Shown: positions 47,385-58,830 of the stretch, one piece after another | Layout of the letters: each line of letters starts with the position of its first letter | How positions within the stretch are numbered: position 1 is the stretch's first letter | Source: Cenococcum geophilum 1.58 | Taxonomy: Eukaryota > Ascomycota > Dothideomycetes > Gloniales > Gloniaceae | Direction of reading: 5' to 3' | DNA: 64,000 bases | Assembly (NCBI GenBank): GCA_001692895.1 | Contig: KV748198.1 | Coordinates: forward strand, 621,214-685,213 | Program-made: the position numbers and the translations under genes | Notes under the pieces: model-generated | Seen by the model: the letters and a program-made list of their open reading frames with translations, nothing else | Database searches by the model: none | What the model was told of the DNA's origin: nothing

Positions 47385-47870
47385 AGCGCGGAATTGGGTA
47401 ATATACTAGGTAGTTTGCCGTAAATTCTTCTCTAGTAGAAGAAGTATAACAGACTATTATTTTTAGAATTAGGCAATATAGTAGGCAGTATTCCGCAGTC
47501 TTATAGTTAGTAAAAGGCAAATACTAGATTGTTTTTTTTTATAGAATTAAGTAATATACTTAGCAATATATAGCAGTCTTACGGCTAATAGAAGGCATAT
47601 ACTAAGTTATTTTTTATAGAACTAGGCGATATATCGGCAATATACCGCAATTCTTTCATTAATAAGAGAAGTATACTATCTTGCTATTTAAGGAACTAGG
47701 TAATACGCGGGTAATATATTGCAGTGCTCCATTAATAAAAGAAGCCGCTAACTTATAACGCGGGAACTGGGCAATATATAAGCCAATAGTTAGAATACTC
47801 TACTTATAAGAGGAGCCTATTAGCTTATAATATAGGAACCAGGCAACACGCGCATCTAACCTCGCTTGAT
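47385..47870 (+). repeat. Degenerate tandem array, unit about 70-95 bp
   Basis: About six diverged copies, each with a core like GAA(C/T)TAGGCAATATA followed by GCAGT(C/T) and TTA(A)TAAAAGAAG. They are best seen starting near 47389, 47478, 47556, 47628, 47690 and 47767. The copies differ mostly by transitions plus small indels. Confidence 0.65.
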
Positions 47871-48160
47871 CGCCACTAACTATATATAGTAATTGAAGCG
47901 AAGCCGTATGCTTAGCCGTAAGAACCTTGCTTCTGACGGACTTAAAGCCATTTACAACCGGCCTTCCTCCGCAGTGTCGTGATCTTTGTTAAATATTGTG
48001 AGGTTTTTACCCGTACTATATTCGCAATATAGCTCCGCAAATAGGCCTATATTAGCACGCCCTAATTAAAAATCTTCTTCGACTTAGAGTAACTTAAGTA
48101 AAATATACCTCCACCGCTGGTTGTACAATTTAATTAATCGCCTTAATTAGAAGGAACTTG
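47871..48160. other. Spacer before the Tc1-like gene
   Basis: Moderately GC-rich patch (47880-47990) then RIP-degraded sequence. It may contain the left end of the Tc1-like element, but I could not match inverted ends securely (CTTGATCGCCACTAA against GGAACGCCACCAAAAATTGATC, reversed). Confidence 0.35.
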
Positions 48161-49135
48161 TGAGTATTCGGATTAACTTAGGCGCCTTTAAATGGTAAGG
48201 GTAGCTAGTTTTTACTAAGCAATTAGATAGTTGTGGTAATACTAATACAGCTAGAGGAAAAGCTAACTCTTTTTAGTAATAAGTTGCAGTAGTTGCTCTA
48301 TAATATATTTAATATTATAGTAAGCCGCTATATAATATTTTAAGAGCTTTATTTAGCTAGCTAGATAAGAAAGCGGGTAAGCTAATTAGATTATCTTATA
48401 GAGCCTAGGGAGTAGCTTACACAAAGTAGTATTAACAGGTAGCTCTTAAGCGCAGCTCTTATAATCGCGACATATATTTCGCTATTATATTATAGTATAC
48501 CGCCAATTAACTAGTATTTATAGATAAGTTAGGCGCGGATTTAAAGACGGGCGTGCGGAAGACTGGCTAGGCTCCCTCTAGTATTACACTAGTACTATAA
48601 ACGCCATATAATTAGGGTGAGACGAGGCTTAATATACTGCCTGCGTATACAGTTAACGGCGTACTAGTAGCCTTAGTATATAAAGGCTTAATAAATAGCG
48701 AAGGCTTTAAGTTCTGGGTGGCAAATACTTTTTTACTACGGTGTAATCGCTTTCCTGCTAAGCGATTAGTAGTAGTTATAGATAACGCTAGCTTTTATCA
48801 CTTAAAGAAGATATAGGCTCTCTTTAACGCCTTTAGCGTTAAGCTTATATATTTACCTATATACTCACCTAATTTAAATCCAATTAAAGAGTTCTTTAGA
48901 GAGCTAAAAGCTTTTATTTAGCGGGAGTGGTTCTTTTAGGCAGAGCACCCTAAAAGCTTCAGGTATAGCTTTAAAGCCTTCCTTTATTAGAGTGTAGATA
49001 AGGTTAATAGCAAGAGCGAGAGCGCAAGAGGACATTTCCGATATAGTGGGTACAGTTATTAAGGTTTTTGGTATAAGGGCAGATTAATTTTTAATATAAG
49101 AGAAGATCAATTTTTGGTGGCGTTCCTAATTATAC
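48160..49135 (+). pseudogene. Tc1/mariner-type (DDE_3) transposase remnant
   Basis: About 320 codons in one frame after reading through TAA/TAG. The catalytic domain is clear: *-L-V-F-I-D-K-L-G (family LVFIDESG; first Asp kept) near 48513; R-L-N-I-L-P-A-Y-T-V-N-G; V-V-V-I-D-N-A-S-F-Y-H (second Asp kept) near 48780; and L-P-I-Y-S-P-N-L-N-P-I-K-E-F-F near 48855, where the family has YSPDLNPIEEFF, so the catalytic-block Asp and Glu are Asn and Lys. The end includes S-E-S-A-R-G-H-F-R. Inactive. Confidence 0.8.
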
Positions 49136-49167
49136 TTAACACTTATAAATATACTAAGAGGCTTTAA

Positions 49168-49350
49168 TCTCTTATATATATAGGGTGTCTTCACTACTAT
49201 AGAGGCACCAGTAGTAATAAAGGCACCCTATATTTTACTAATTAAGATTATCTATATTTTAAAAACTACCCTATATAGGGCGTCTCTACTACTATAGGGC
49301 CGCTAGCAGTAATAAAGACACCCTATATTTTGCTAATTGTCTATATCTTA
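49168..49350. repeat. Two tandem copies of a stem-loop unit
   Basis: A roughly 90-bp unit appears twice (about 49175-49260 and 49265-49350). Each starts TATAGGGTGTCT/TATAGGGCGTCT and contains the inverse, A(A)GGCACCCTATA, about 45 bp later, giving an imperfect hairpin with ACTACTATAG...AGTAGTAATA arms. It could be two MITE-like relics. Confidence 0.7.
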
Positions 49351-49377
49351 GAAACTTCCTTTAAGCTAAGTATAACG

Positions 49378-50237
49378 CTTATTTACCCACTTCTTTAAGT
49401 CCTTCTATAGCCGCCTTACAACGCCCGATTTAACACTAGCCTTTATAAGTTCCTTAACTAAATTAGCGCTATTAGATTTATTACATAGGAGCTCTAAGTC
49501 CCATTTTAGATTATAGACAACTTTATATACCGCCTTAAAGTTAGCCTCCTAGTTAAGATTACTAGCTATACTCTGCTTCTAATATATAAAGAACTCCTTT
49601 AAATCCTTCGCGCGGTTAACGCCTTATAGACAGCGTATTGGTAATATAGGTAAGGATAGTAATATTAATCGGCCTACTAGTGTAGGAGTGTGCTGATCTA
49701 TTTGCTAATCTAGTACTAGGCTTATAGAGCTAATATAAAAGTAATTAATAACACCTAGAGTACTAGTAGTGGAGCTCTCGCCAAAGGCTAATTGACGTGC
49801 TCTTCTACTGCTATTCCCTTTATTTACTGCTCTCTTAGTAAGCTAAGCAGCAAGCTTATAAGACGGATTCTAAATATTTGCAATACTATGCTAGATGCCA
49901 GTTACCTATTCTCTTAAGTCCTTATCTATTAATTTAACATCTACCTAGCTAAGTACGTAACACCAATTAACGTTTAGGTAGCGCTTTTTATAACGCTAAT
50001 ATCTAGTAAGCTTAACCCGTAATCCCATTAAATCTATAGTAGTATTAGTAGGAGGTATATAAGGCGTTAAGTTTAGCTCTAAAATCTATAAGGGCGTTAA
50101 AACCTTACCCTAGAGTTAATTAAGTATTAATAGACAAGAACTAATTCTAGAATAAGAGGCTACTAGCTAATTCCTAGCTGGAGCATATATAATTAAGAGG
50201 TCGATAGTAAGAGCCTTAATTACGCTACTTCTATTAG
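49378..50237 (-). pseudogene. Unrecognised gene, 3' part (split by element J)
   Basis: Minus-strand frame of about 286 codons, all stops TAA/TAG. It contains P-T-N-T-T-I-D-L-M-G-L-R-V-K, L-N-V-N-W-C-Y-V-L-S, V-D-V-K-L-I-D-K-D-L-R-E, S-S-R-R-A-R-*-L-A-F-G-E-S-S-T-T-S, then L-P-I-L-P-I-R-C and E-L-I-K-A-S-V-K-S-G-V-V-R-R at the end. It is broken at 50237 by the element J LTR. The frame continues in register at 56398 when J plus one target copy is removed. The family is not recognised. Confidence 0.5.
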
Positions 50238-50448
50238 TGTAACGGCGCTATCGCACATTACCTGCCAAATTCTGCCATATTCTGCCGACCTGCGATTGGC
50301 CCGCCTAAAGCTAGCGCCTTGGCGGCTCACCCTATATATTTATTTACATCGGTCCTAGCGACCCCTTTTCCTTCTCTTTAGCTTAGTATCTTCGTAATAC
50401 AGCATTCGTTTAAGCTTCGGTTTAAAGGCATTTGTTTAAGCCATAACA
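50238..50448 (+). repeat. Element J 5' LTR
   Basis: 211 bp. Contains a short CTGCCAAATTCTGCCATATTCTGCC repeat (about 50265-50289; a similar CTGCCAAATT triplet also occurs internally near 55880-55920) and CCTATATATTTATT (about 50333), a possible TATA box. Confidence 0.93.
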
Positions 50449-50939
50449 TTATACTAAGCTCTCCCTACCTTACCTGGGAAGGCCTTAATAATATCCCACC
50501 CTAAAGAAACTTCGTCTGTAACGACGTATTGACGCGCTATACTTAGATACTAAACAACTCTATATTGCCTAGGAAGGCCTAGATAATATCCCACCTTATA
50601 AGCTAGATAGGACTAGACCTATACCCCTAGAATTAAAACTAAAGCATATAATACTAACGAACCTTAGGAAGCTAACAATAGCACCTAAAGTAAGCTCATT
50701 TAAAAGAGCTGCCTCTACCTGAGAGGAACCTAAGATCTAATTAGGATCAAAAATCGAAGACAATAATAATGTCGTAGACATACGCGAGTAGATTTATGCC
50801 CTCGCAGCCAGCTAGGAAGCCGATCGTCTTAAAGCAAGAAATATATAAGAGACCCTATAAGAGATCCTAAAAAGCCTTACGGCCCTATAAAATAGCCCAG
50901 CTTCCCCTTCTTAAAGCCCTAGCTAACCTATTTACTCTA

Positions 50940-51840
50940 CTAAATATAATATACTAGGGAGTACGGATATAATAACAAAGTAATTAAAGTCCGTTAAGCT
51001 CCCTAACCCCCTACTACTATCTAACGGGATAGACCCTACCTTTAAAAATTAGAGGATTTAAGTACAAGGAAAGCTCTGTATTAACTATAACTATTTCCTT
51101 TCTAAAGAAGCCAAAATACTCTACCTCTTTAGTCGAACCACTGGGGACGCCTAACGGCACCTTTAAGCCAAGTTTAAGGACGACTTCCCTATCCAATTTA
51201 TATCTATTAACGAGATAATACGGCACCTAGCGGCTATTTATATTAACCCAAATAAAGTGCAGGATGCCCGTTATAACTATAATCGCCTAATAATAAAACC
51301 GAACTAACTCTTTGCCGAATTCTAGACTTAATTCCTATACCTTATAGGAGAAGGCCAGGTCCCCCTTAAGAACTACTAATTAGACCTATACAATAAGCTA
51401 ACAATCCAGCTATAAGAAAAGATCGCTATAACCTTAGATAACTTACCAACCCACAAAAAACTTGCAGCTTATTGCCTATTATTGGACTTAGAACTAAAGC
51501 GGATTAACGCCCACCCTAATTAGTAGAAGTGACTCCGTAACGATCGGAACTCGCTAGCTATACCTATAGGAGCTAGAGCAAGAAGACAAGTTACAACTAC
51601 TCTTTTACTAAAGGCGGTTATAACTACGCACTAGTAAGCCTCACCTAACTAATTACATACCACGCCATTAACTAGTATTCGCCGCAATACTCCAATTAAC
51701 CCTACCTCGGCTATGTACTTTAACTACAATAAGTAAGGTTACTTTGCCTCGTCCTGCCTAGAGCTAAAAGATATAGGCGATATTAAGGAGATAAAGGAAG
51801 GAGAAATATCAGATAAGTTAGGAAAAGAGAAACCCTAGGG
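50940..51840 (+). pseudogene. Gypsy J gag
   Basis: Read-through frame with N-G-I-D-P-T-F-K-N, Y-L-F-S-R-T-T-G-D-A, H-L-A-A-I-Y-I-N-P-N and F-L-Y-L-I-G-E-G-*-V-P: the same capsid pattern as element H. The knuckle at about 51715 reads Y-F-N-Y-N-K-*-G-Y-F-A-S-S-C. Three of the four zinc ligands are Tyr (C, C and H each changed by one RIP-type transition). Confidence 0.8.
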
Positions 51841-51899
51841 AAAGACTCCCCCCTAGGGTACCCTATTAATCTTGAAGAGATTAATCTTAGTTAGTTAAT

Positions 51900-54800
51900 A
51901 GGTAGAAAGCATTTCACGTTTCTATATATAGTATCTTAAAATGGATATAGAGTTAATATAACCGCCCTTATTAACATTAGAGTAAATAGCTTCGCCTTTA
52001 TAAATACTACCTATGCGAATAATATTGCCAAGTTTCTAAATACAGAAGCCATCTAACTAGAGAAGCCTGTTTAGGTAAAAGGCTACAACAGCTAAGCCGG
52101 TCGGCCCGTTACCTATATCTTAAAGTTGCATATCGCTCTAGATGGACAACGCTAATATAGCATCCCCTTTTGCATCCTAGACCTAGGGTCTTACGATATA
52201 ATCCTTAAACGAAAATAGATGTCCTATTTTAATATCTGGTTAAATATATAATAAAGACGGTTTATCTAGCCGGAGGATAAACTAAGGTTGCCCTCCTTTG
52301 TTAGGGAAATCTAAACTAACCGCAAAATACTAGCTATAAGGGCTAACCCTACCTACTAGTAGGATATCCGGGCCCATAACCTAGCCTTTACCTAAGAAGA
52401 CGCCCGCTATAAAGCTAGAAAGAACTCTATACCGATAAAGATACTCTCCCAAAGCGCTATATTTAAAAAGGACTCTACATACGGAAGCGGGATAGATAGT
52501 AACATAGATAACGTCCAAATCGCATAGATTTAACCGGTATAGAAAAGAACGTATTAATAGGATATAAGGGATAACCTCTAAAAGATACAACAGGAGCTAA
52601 AAGGGGTAATAATAACGCTAGTACCCCGGAAGTCCCTAAAGTTATATACGCCCCTATTGTTAGGCAACCCCCCTACTATAGATATCGCCGTAATTAGCGC
52701 TGTAGCGTTTCACTTTAATATATACCGGAAGGATAATAAGGTCTTTATAACGAGCCTATATAAGATTAACCAAATTATTAATAATAGAGAGGAAAGGCCA
52801 GCTAAGGAAACCGACGAGGAACTAGTTAAACGCCTCCTTTTTACTATTTATATAAACTATAAGGATGTATTCTTAAAAGTGGCCTTAGACAAGTTACCCC
52901 CCTACTAGACATATAATTATAAGATTTAATTAGAAGCCAATAACTCGCTAGGCTATAGCCCCCTCTACTATTAATTAACGGATAAGCTAAAAGTAATAAA
53001 GCAGTATTTAATTAACAACCTAGATAAAGGGTTTATCGAGCTAAGTTAAGCCCCTTTTACTTCCCCTATTTTATTTGTAAAAAAGCCTAATAGAGGCCTT
53101 TATTTTTATATCGACTATTAAAAGCTAAACGCTATTACTTAAAAGGACCGGTATTCTATTCCTTTAATTAACGAGACCCTTACACGTCTAAGCTAGGTAA
53201 AGATCTTTACCAAACTTAATATCCGCCAAGCTTTCTACCAAATTAGGATAAACCCTATATCTAAAGATTTAACAACATTCCGTACCCGTTATAGTTCCTA
53301 TAAATATAAAGTTCTTCCCTTTAGACTAATAAACGGACCGGCTACGTACTAAAGGTATATAAATAACGTTCTTTTTAATTACCTTAATGAATTCTGCATG
53401 GCATACCTAGACAATATTCTTATATACTTAGACGACGAACTTAAGTATTAAGTTTATATTAAGAAGGTTCCGGAGAGACCACGGAACGCGGCTTATAAGT
53501 TAATATTAAGAAATGCGACTTTAGGGTAAAACGTATAAAATACCTTAGGTTTATTATAACTATAAAAGGAATTAAGGTTAACCCTAAGAAGGTAGAGGCA
53601 ATCTGTAACTAGAAGCCCCCTTATATAGTAAAAGGAATTTAGTTCTTCCTTAGCTTCTGTAACTTCTACCACCGGTTTATCTATAACTATAAAATTGCGG
53701 TAAAACCTCTTATACGACTAACTAGGAAGGATACGCCTTTTATCTTTAACGATAGCTATATAGAAGCCTTTAAAGAGATAAAGGATCAGCTTATCTCTTC
53801 CCTAATCCTTTATTACTATAACCTAGACCTTAAATTAATGCTAGAAACGGACGCCTTTAATAGGGTTATAGCGGGAATTCTATTACAGTTATATCTAGAT
53901 GGCGAATAGTACCCTATAGCTTTTTTCTTAAAGATAATAGACCTGGCTAAGTGTAACTATAAAGTATACGATCAAGAAATACTAGCTATTATTTAATTAC
54001 TCTCCTAATAGCGCGCAAAGCTTAAAGGTATAAATTCCTGGATTAAGATATATACAGATTATAAAGCAGCTTACTAAATAATAGGCCTAGTGGGCTAAAA
54101 TACTCTCCTAATTTTTCTTTACGATTATATATCGTTCTAGTAAGCAAAACTCTAAGGCTAATACCCTAACCTAAAGAGAACAAGATATAGGACCCTAGGA
54201 TAAGCTAAAGACCTAATATTGGACGCGCGCCCTTCTTTATCTAGAATAGCTCGACTTGCGGATCCTTAAGGAGCTAAACTCCTAGTAAAACGAGCTAGTA
54301 CTAATAGAGGAGTTTTTAGATAAGCTAATAGGGCTAATTGACCGCCTCTTAACTGCAAACCGCACGGCTAACGCCCTAAGGGCCCTCTATAAATAAGCCG
54401 TAAAAGGAGACCCTAATTTTAAGACGGAGGAAGGATTGCTCCTATACTAGGAGCGGCTTATAGTCCCTAATATTAACAATCTACGGACCGAACTAATCCG
54501 CGAAGCTTATTGTTAAGTCTTTATAGTATACCCTAGCAAGAATAAGACCTATAAAATTATTAACTGCCGCTACTACTGGCCGAGAATAGTTGCGGATATT
54601 AATTAATATATACGAAACTGCGAAGACTGCTAGAGAGCTATAATCCCACGGGATAAGACCCTAGGACTACTTAAGCTACTCCCAATACCAGAGCGCCCTT
54701 AGTAGTATATCTTTATAGACTTCTATAAACTACCTAAGGACCGTGACGGATATAATATAGTTATAGTTATAGTTAACCGCTTTAGTAAACGCCCGTTCTT

Positions 54801-55915
54801 AATTCCCTGTTATAAGAATATTGATGCTAAAGAGGCAGCCCGGCTATATATCTATTACGTTTACCAAATTTACGGACTACTAGATATTATTATGTCTAAT
54901 TATAGGCTATAGTTTATATTGGCCTTTTAGAATAAGTTTACCTAGATCCTAGGCATTAAGCTAAAGCTTTCTACGGCTTATCACCCCTAGATAGATGGTT
55001 AGATAGAGATTATAAATCAGTACCTGGACTAGAGGCTTAGGCCCTTCGTTAACTATTTCCAGGACAACTAGTCTAAACTACTACCCTTAATAGACTACGC
55101 GCAAGCAACCTTACCCCATAACTCCACAGGGTTTGCCCTAATTTAGCTAGAAATAGGATACTTACCCCGCACAAGCTTTAACTGGAAAAGGCTAGAAGAA
55201 CCCTAGACTGTATAAGAGAAGCTATCCTATACCGAGGCCCAATAGTACGCTAAACGATTGGAGGAGGCCTAGACGGTAGCCCGTGAGAACCTAGAAAAAG
55301 CTTAGAGGTTAATGAAATAGTAGGCGAATAAACACCGTTAAGAGCCTAATTTTACCCCTAGCGATATAGTCTGGGTCATAATAAGGAATTAAAAGACCGA
55401 ACGACCTAGCCGTAAGCTGGACTACTAGATAGTAGGACTATATAAGGTTCTTAAGAAGATAGGTAACTTGTATAAGATAAAACTCCTAGATTTAATTAGG
55501 GTTTACCCTATCTTCTTACTGAATAAGTTATAGAAAGCTGTAAACGACCTATTGCCTAGACAAAAGAATAAGCCTCCCCTACTAGTTTAAGTAAACGGTG
55601 ATAGTGAATAGGAGGTTAACAAAATACTAGCCTATAAGATAGTATGGGGAACGCTAAAATACCGTGTCTAATAGAAGGGCTACGATCCTAACCTAACCTA
55701 GTACCCTATATAGAACTTTATAGGCTGCCCCTAAAAGCTTAAAGAATTATATAACTAATACCCTAATACGCCTGGACCCCTAAAGTACCTAGACGAATAG
55801 ATGGAATGCTAGTATAATAAAGATAATAAGTTACCGGAAGAATATAGGGACAAAAACGCCCTAAAGCCCTAATATAGCTATCTGCCAAATTCTGCCAAAT
55901 TCTGCCAAATTCTGC
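51900..55915 (+). pseudogene. Gypsy J pol (PR-RT-RNase H-IN-chromodomain)
   Basis: RT at 52.9-53.5 kb: L-D-K-G-F-I-E, R-P-like F-T-K-L-N-I-R-*-A-F, and A-Y-L-D-N-I-L-I-Y (second catalytic Asp changed to Asn). RNase H has L-E-T-D-A-F-N and Y-D-*-E-I-L-A-I-I. Integrase has P-S-K-N-K-T-Y, F-I-D-F-Y-K-L-P (first Asp kept) and I-M-S-N-Y-R-L-*-F-I (family IVSDRGPQF, Asp changed to Asn), then Y-L-D-*-R-L-R-P-F-V-N. The chromodomain is near 55.60-55.79 kb (K-I-L-A-Y-K-I-V-W-G-T-L-K-Y). About 1,200 codons with very few frame problems (one near 53480). Confidence 0.87.
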
Positions 55916-56182
55916 CAGTACCGTAAAATATTAGATGTCTAAGAACTTTGACCACCGGTTGAAGTTATCTAATTAGTCAGATCCGTACTAAGACTTTTAG
56001 CGGCTACTCTTTCTGGCCTAGTACTTCCACTTAGCCTATAATCGCCCTTTGTACTTAGTCTGGACGTACTTATATCCCCTTTATCTCCTTATCTTATATT
56101 TTATAATCCCACGTTTATAAGCCTAGTGCTACCCTATTTCTAACTAAGCCTAAAGGCAGGCTTTCTTTAAAGAGGGGGGTGA
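55916..56182 (+). other. 3' untranslated region of J with conserved palindrome and PPT
   Basis: The palindrome AACTTTGACC-ACCGG-TTGAAGTT plus ATCTAATTAGTCAGATC sits at 55944-55982, and the polypurine tract at 56169-56182. It shares CTAAGCCTAAAGGCAGGCTTTC with the 3' region of element H. Confidence 0.7.
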
Positions 56183-56393
56183 TGTAACGGCGCTATCGCA
56201 CGTTACCTGCCAAATTCTGCCATATTCTGCCGACCTGTGATTGGCCCGCCTAAAGCTAGCGCCTTGGCGGCTTACCCTATATATTTGTTTACATCGGTCC
56301 TAGCGACCCCTTTTCCTTCTCTTTAGCTTAGTATCTTCGTAATACAGCATTCGTTCAAGCTTCGGTTTAGAGGCATTTATTTAAGCCATAACA
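56183..56393 (+). repeat. Element J 3' LTR
   Basis: 211-bp partner of 50238-50448, followed by the target copy ATTAG. Confidence 0.93.
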
Positions 56394-56770
56394 ATTAGTA
56401 TACTTCGCCCACGCTATAAGCTAAGTATTAACCTTTTACTACTAAGCTATAACCTTAACTTCTATTATATTAAACCTAATGTCCTAAACGCCTGCGTACT
56501 AAGTATTAACTTTAGCCTTAACCGGCCGGAGCTTAATATAAACGCCTTGCTCTTAATAACGTAGCTCTCTCTTATAAATAGGAAAGACTTAGAGTTGCTA
56601 AAGATTATAAAGCTAGAGGCTTATACCAATAAGAGTTTTAGTAAAAGGCGAATCCTTTAGGGATCGAATTACTATATTATAATTATAGGTAATAAATACG
56701 CCGCCGCTTCTCCTCTCTATATTACTAATCTTACTCTTAAAACGTAGGCGAGGAGGTAGCGGAATTAGCT
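56394..56770 (-). pseudogene. Unrecognised gene, 5' part (split by element J)
   Basis: Minus-strand frame of about 120 codons: P-P-R-L-R-F-K-S-K-I-S-N-I, G-V-F-I-T-Y-N-Y-N-I-V-I-R-S-L-K-D-S, T-K-T-L-I-G-I-S-L, V-Y-I-K-L-R-P-V-K-A-K-V, then I-A-W-A-K-Y-T-N-R, which joins S-S-V-I-K-A-L across the element J insertion. All stops are TAA/TAG. The start codon was not found; the frame may begin further right. Confidence 0.5.
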
Positions 56771-56819
56771 CCTTTTTGTACTCGCTTAGTAAGCGTAAGT
56801 AAGCCCTTAGAGGTAAGCG

Positions 56820-57574
56820 GGAGACTAAAGGTAAGTAAGGAAATATAGGAGCCCGAGGAGCCTAAGAAGCCTAAGGGGCTTAAGGAGCTTAAGGAGCTTA
56901 AGGAGCTCGAGTAGCTTCTTAAGAGGCCGTAGCTTAATATCGCGGTACTGGTATAACTGGCGGCTCCTATATTAAATACGGCGACGCATAAGATCTTAAT
57001 TAAGGCGATCTACTAAACTAACTTTAAGAAGCCTGCTGACTTTAGTAGCGCGTATGCTAATACGCTACCTCTTCCTTAGCCTCCGCTGTGGCTTCTAGAT
57101 CGTCCTCTATTTCCTTAAGCTCCTCTAGTATAAAGCCCGGCTGAACGGCGTTGTATTCGCGACCCGGTGGCTATCGTAATAAGGAGAAAGGAAGGAAGTT
57201 TCGTCGAGTTCGCTAAGAGGGAGGACTGTCGCCTGTTAATTAAGCTACTACGCGTTTTAAAGAAGGATGCATATTAAAGGCAAATTGACAGTAGTACAAC
57301 ATAATTTTGGGTGGATATTACGACTTGGTAGGCAGGAGCAGGTTCTGCATGGCTTTAATTTAATCGTCCCTAGCAACCAGGACGGTCCTTGCGTGTAGGC
57401 ACATGCGTTCGCTTTAATTACTATATACAGTTGGTGGCGATCAAAGATACGCGAAGCGAATTTGAAATCTCGCAGCGCTCGCTTAAGGGGGGGGTAAAGC
57501 TGGTCGTGAACATCGCTGTAGGACAAGCCCTTATAATCTCCCTTTACCGTAAAGTAATAGCAATTAGGGGCTAA
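56820..57574 (+). pseudogene. Unrecognised reading frame with (LKE)n repeat, 3' half open
   Basis: Plus-strand frame to the TAA at 57572. It starts in a Lys/Glu-rich zone with L-K-E-L-K-E-L-K-E-L (9-bp GAGCTTAAG repeats at 56884-56913), then A-T-H-K-I-L-I-K-A-I, R-D-P-V-A-I-V-I-R-R-K-E-G-S-F-V-E-F, and R-L-L-I-K-L-L-R-V-L-K-K-D-A-Y, near F-W-V-D-I-T-T-W. The last 61 codons are fully open. RIP stops thin out towards the 3' end. The family is not recognised. Confidence 0.45.
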
Positions 57575-58590
57575 CCGTAAGAAGGGGGGGGGGGCAATAT
57601 AACTGATATTATTGCGGACACCTTAGGTTCCCCTTAAGACAACCCCTAAACGCCCCTTAAATAGTTACTGGTTATATACTAAAGGCACGTGCCTATAGTA
57701 TATAGTCTCTACAATCCTAAAGGCCTTACCTTTTTAAGGATTCTTCTCTCTTACCAATTTATTCTATTCCACAATTATATCCTTATAGCCCCCTATTTAC
57801 AAAGTCCCTTATAGGCGCAGACCGCTATATAGAGTATATTGTTATAGTTAAATATCATACTAAAGAGTTTTAACTATAGGCTATTTTTGCATTAGATTTA
57901 GTTTATTTACTAGCCTACCTGTCTTAATATTAACACTAAAATCGTACTAAAACTTACTATTAATAGTATATATTTACATTAGACTCCTTTAAAACTCTAG
58001 GAGCTAAATTCTTAAAGAATTAAATAGACTCGATTTAAGCTTAAACCTAGTCTAATTTAGTCCAGTCTAATACAATTACTGTAACTGCTAGTAGAGTAGA
58101 GTCTTCTATTACTAAGTCTTCTGCTACTAAGCATTCTATTATTAAAAGTCCTTCTACTAAGTCTTATTTACAAAGTGTTCTTCTACTAACTATTCTTCTA
58201 CTAATTATTCTACTACTAATTATTCCGTTTTATTTTATCTACCGCATTTTACAATATAAACTATTTACCTTTATTACCACTACTATTGCTACTATTATTA
58301 TTATTTCTAGTTTACTGCTACTTTAGTTACTACTAGTAGGAAGATAGGATCTTAGCTATAGATAACAGAAGGATATTGTAGAATGGTTCTTGTCTAGGTA
58401 GCTAAAAGGAGTTTCCTACATTCTTTTAGAGATATGCCTTCCTTTTACTATCTATTTATAACCGTTAACTGTATAACCGTTCCTAAATTAACTTATAAAA
58501 ACGGCTACAATCTATAAAAAGGCTTTATTAAAAAGCTTTATATAGTTTTAATAGTTATATATAATATTAAATATATAATATTTTCCCCCC
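57575..58590. other. AT-rich decayed region without recognisable gene
   Basis: Begins with an 11-12-base G run (57583-57594). It contains CTACTAAGTCTT-like repeats at 58100-58240 and ends in a pyrimidine patch, TTTTCCCCCC, at about 58590. It could be a solo LTR or an intergenic relic. No frame is preferred. Confidence 0.4.
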
Positions 58591-58830
58591 TAAAGACGAT
58601 CTATTCCAGAATAAGGTAAAAATAATCTAGAATGAGCTGTGTACTAGTATTGAGCAGAATACTAAGTGCTGCTACGGTGCCTATAAAACGCTAAGCGAGA
58701 TAGTATATACGGGCTCGAAATACTACCGCCTATATACTAATAGCTAGTATATTTCTTTTACTGCTACTATTGAATACAAAATCGAGGGAGCGGAAGAGAA
58801 GCTGTTTAAAGTCGATGGCGGCCTTGACTA
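58591..58830 (+). pseudogene. Possible gene fragment with Cys-rich patch
   Basis: In one plus frame about 80 codons are nearly free of stops: D-D-L-F-Q-N-K-V-K-I-I, then N-E-L-C-T-S-I-E, N-T-K-C-C-Y-G-A-Y, V-Y-T-G-S-K-Y-Y-R-L-Y and Y-K-I-E-G-A-E-E-K-L-F-K-V-D-G-G. A second frame (from the ATG at 58770) is open for 82 codons. I cannot choose between them. It lies at the boundary where base composition becomes balanced. Identity unknown. Confidence 0.3.

Larger units (their letters stand above)
50238..56393 (+). mobile_element. Gypsy element J, complete
   Basis: 6156 bp with 211-bp LTRs (50238-50448 and 56183-56393; TGTAACGGCG...CATAACA) and a perfect 5-bp target duplication, ATTAG (50233-50237 and 56394-56398). 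The polypurine tract AAAGAGGGGGGTGA precedes the 3' LTR. The LTRs differ at only a handful of sites, all transitions. It is a close relative of element H by integrase and chromodomain, and is inserted in an unknown minus-strand gene. Confidence 0.95.

Noticed and set aside
57257..57526. Open minus-strand frame of 89 codons
   Set aside because: Overlaps the better-supported plus-strand orphan frame ending at 57574; no motif.
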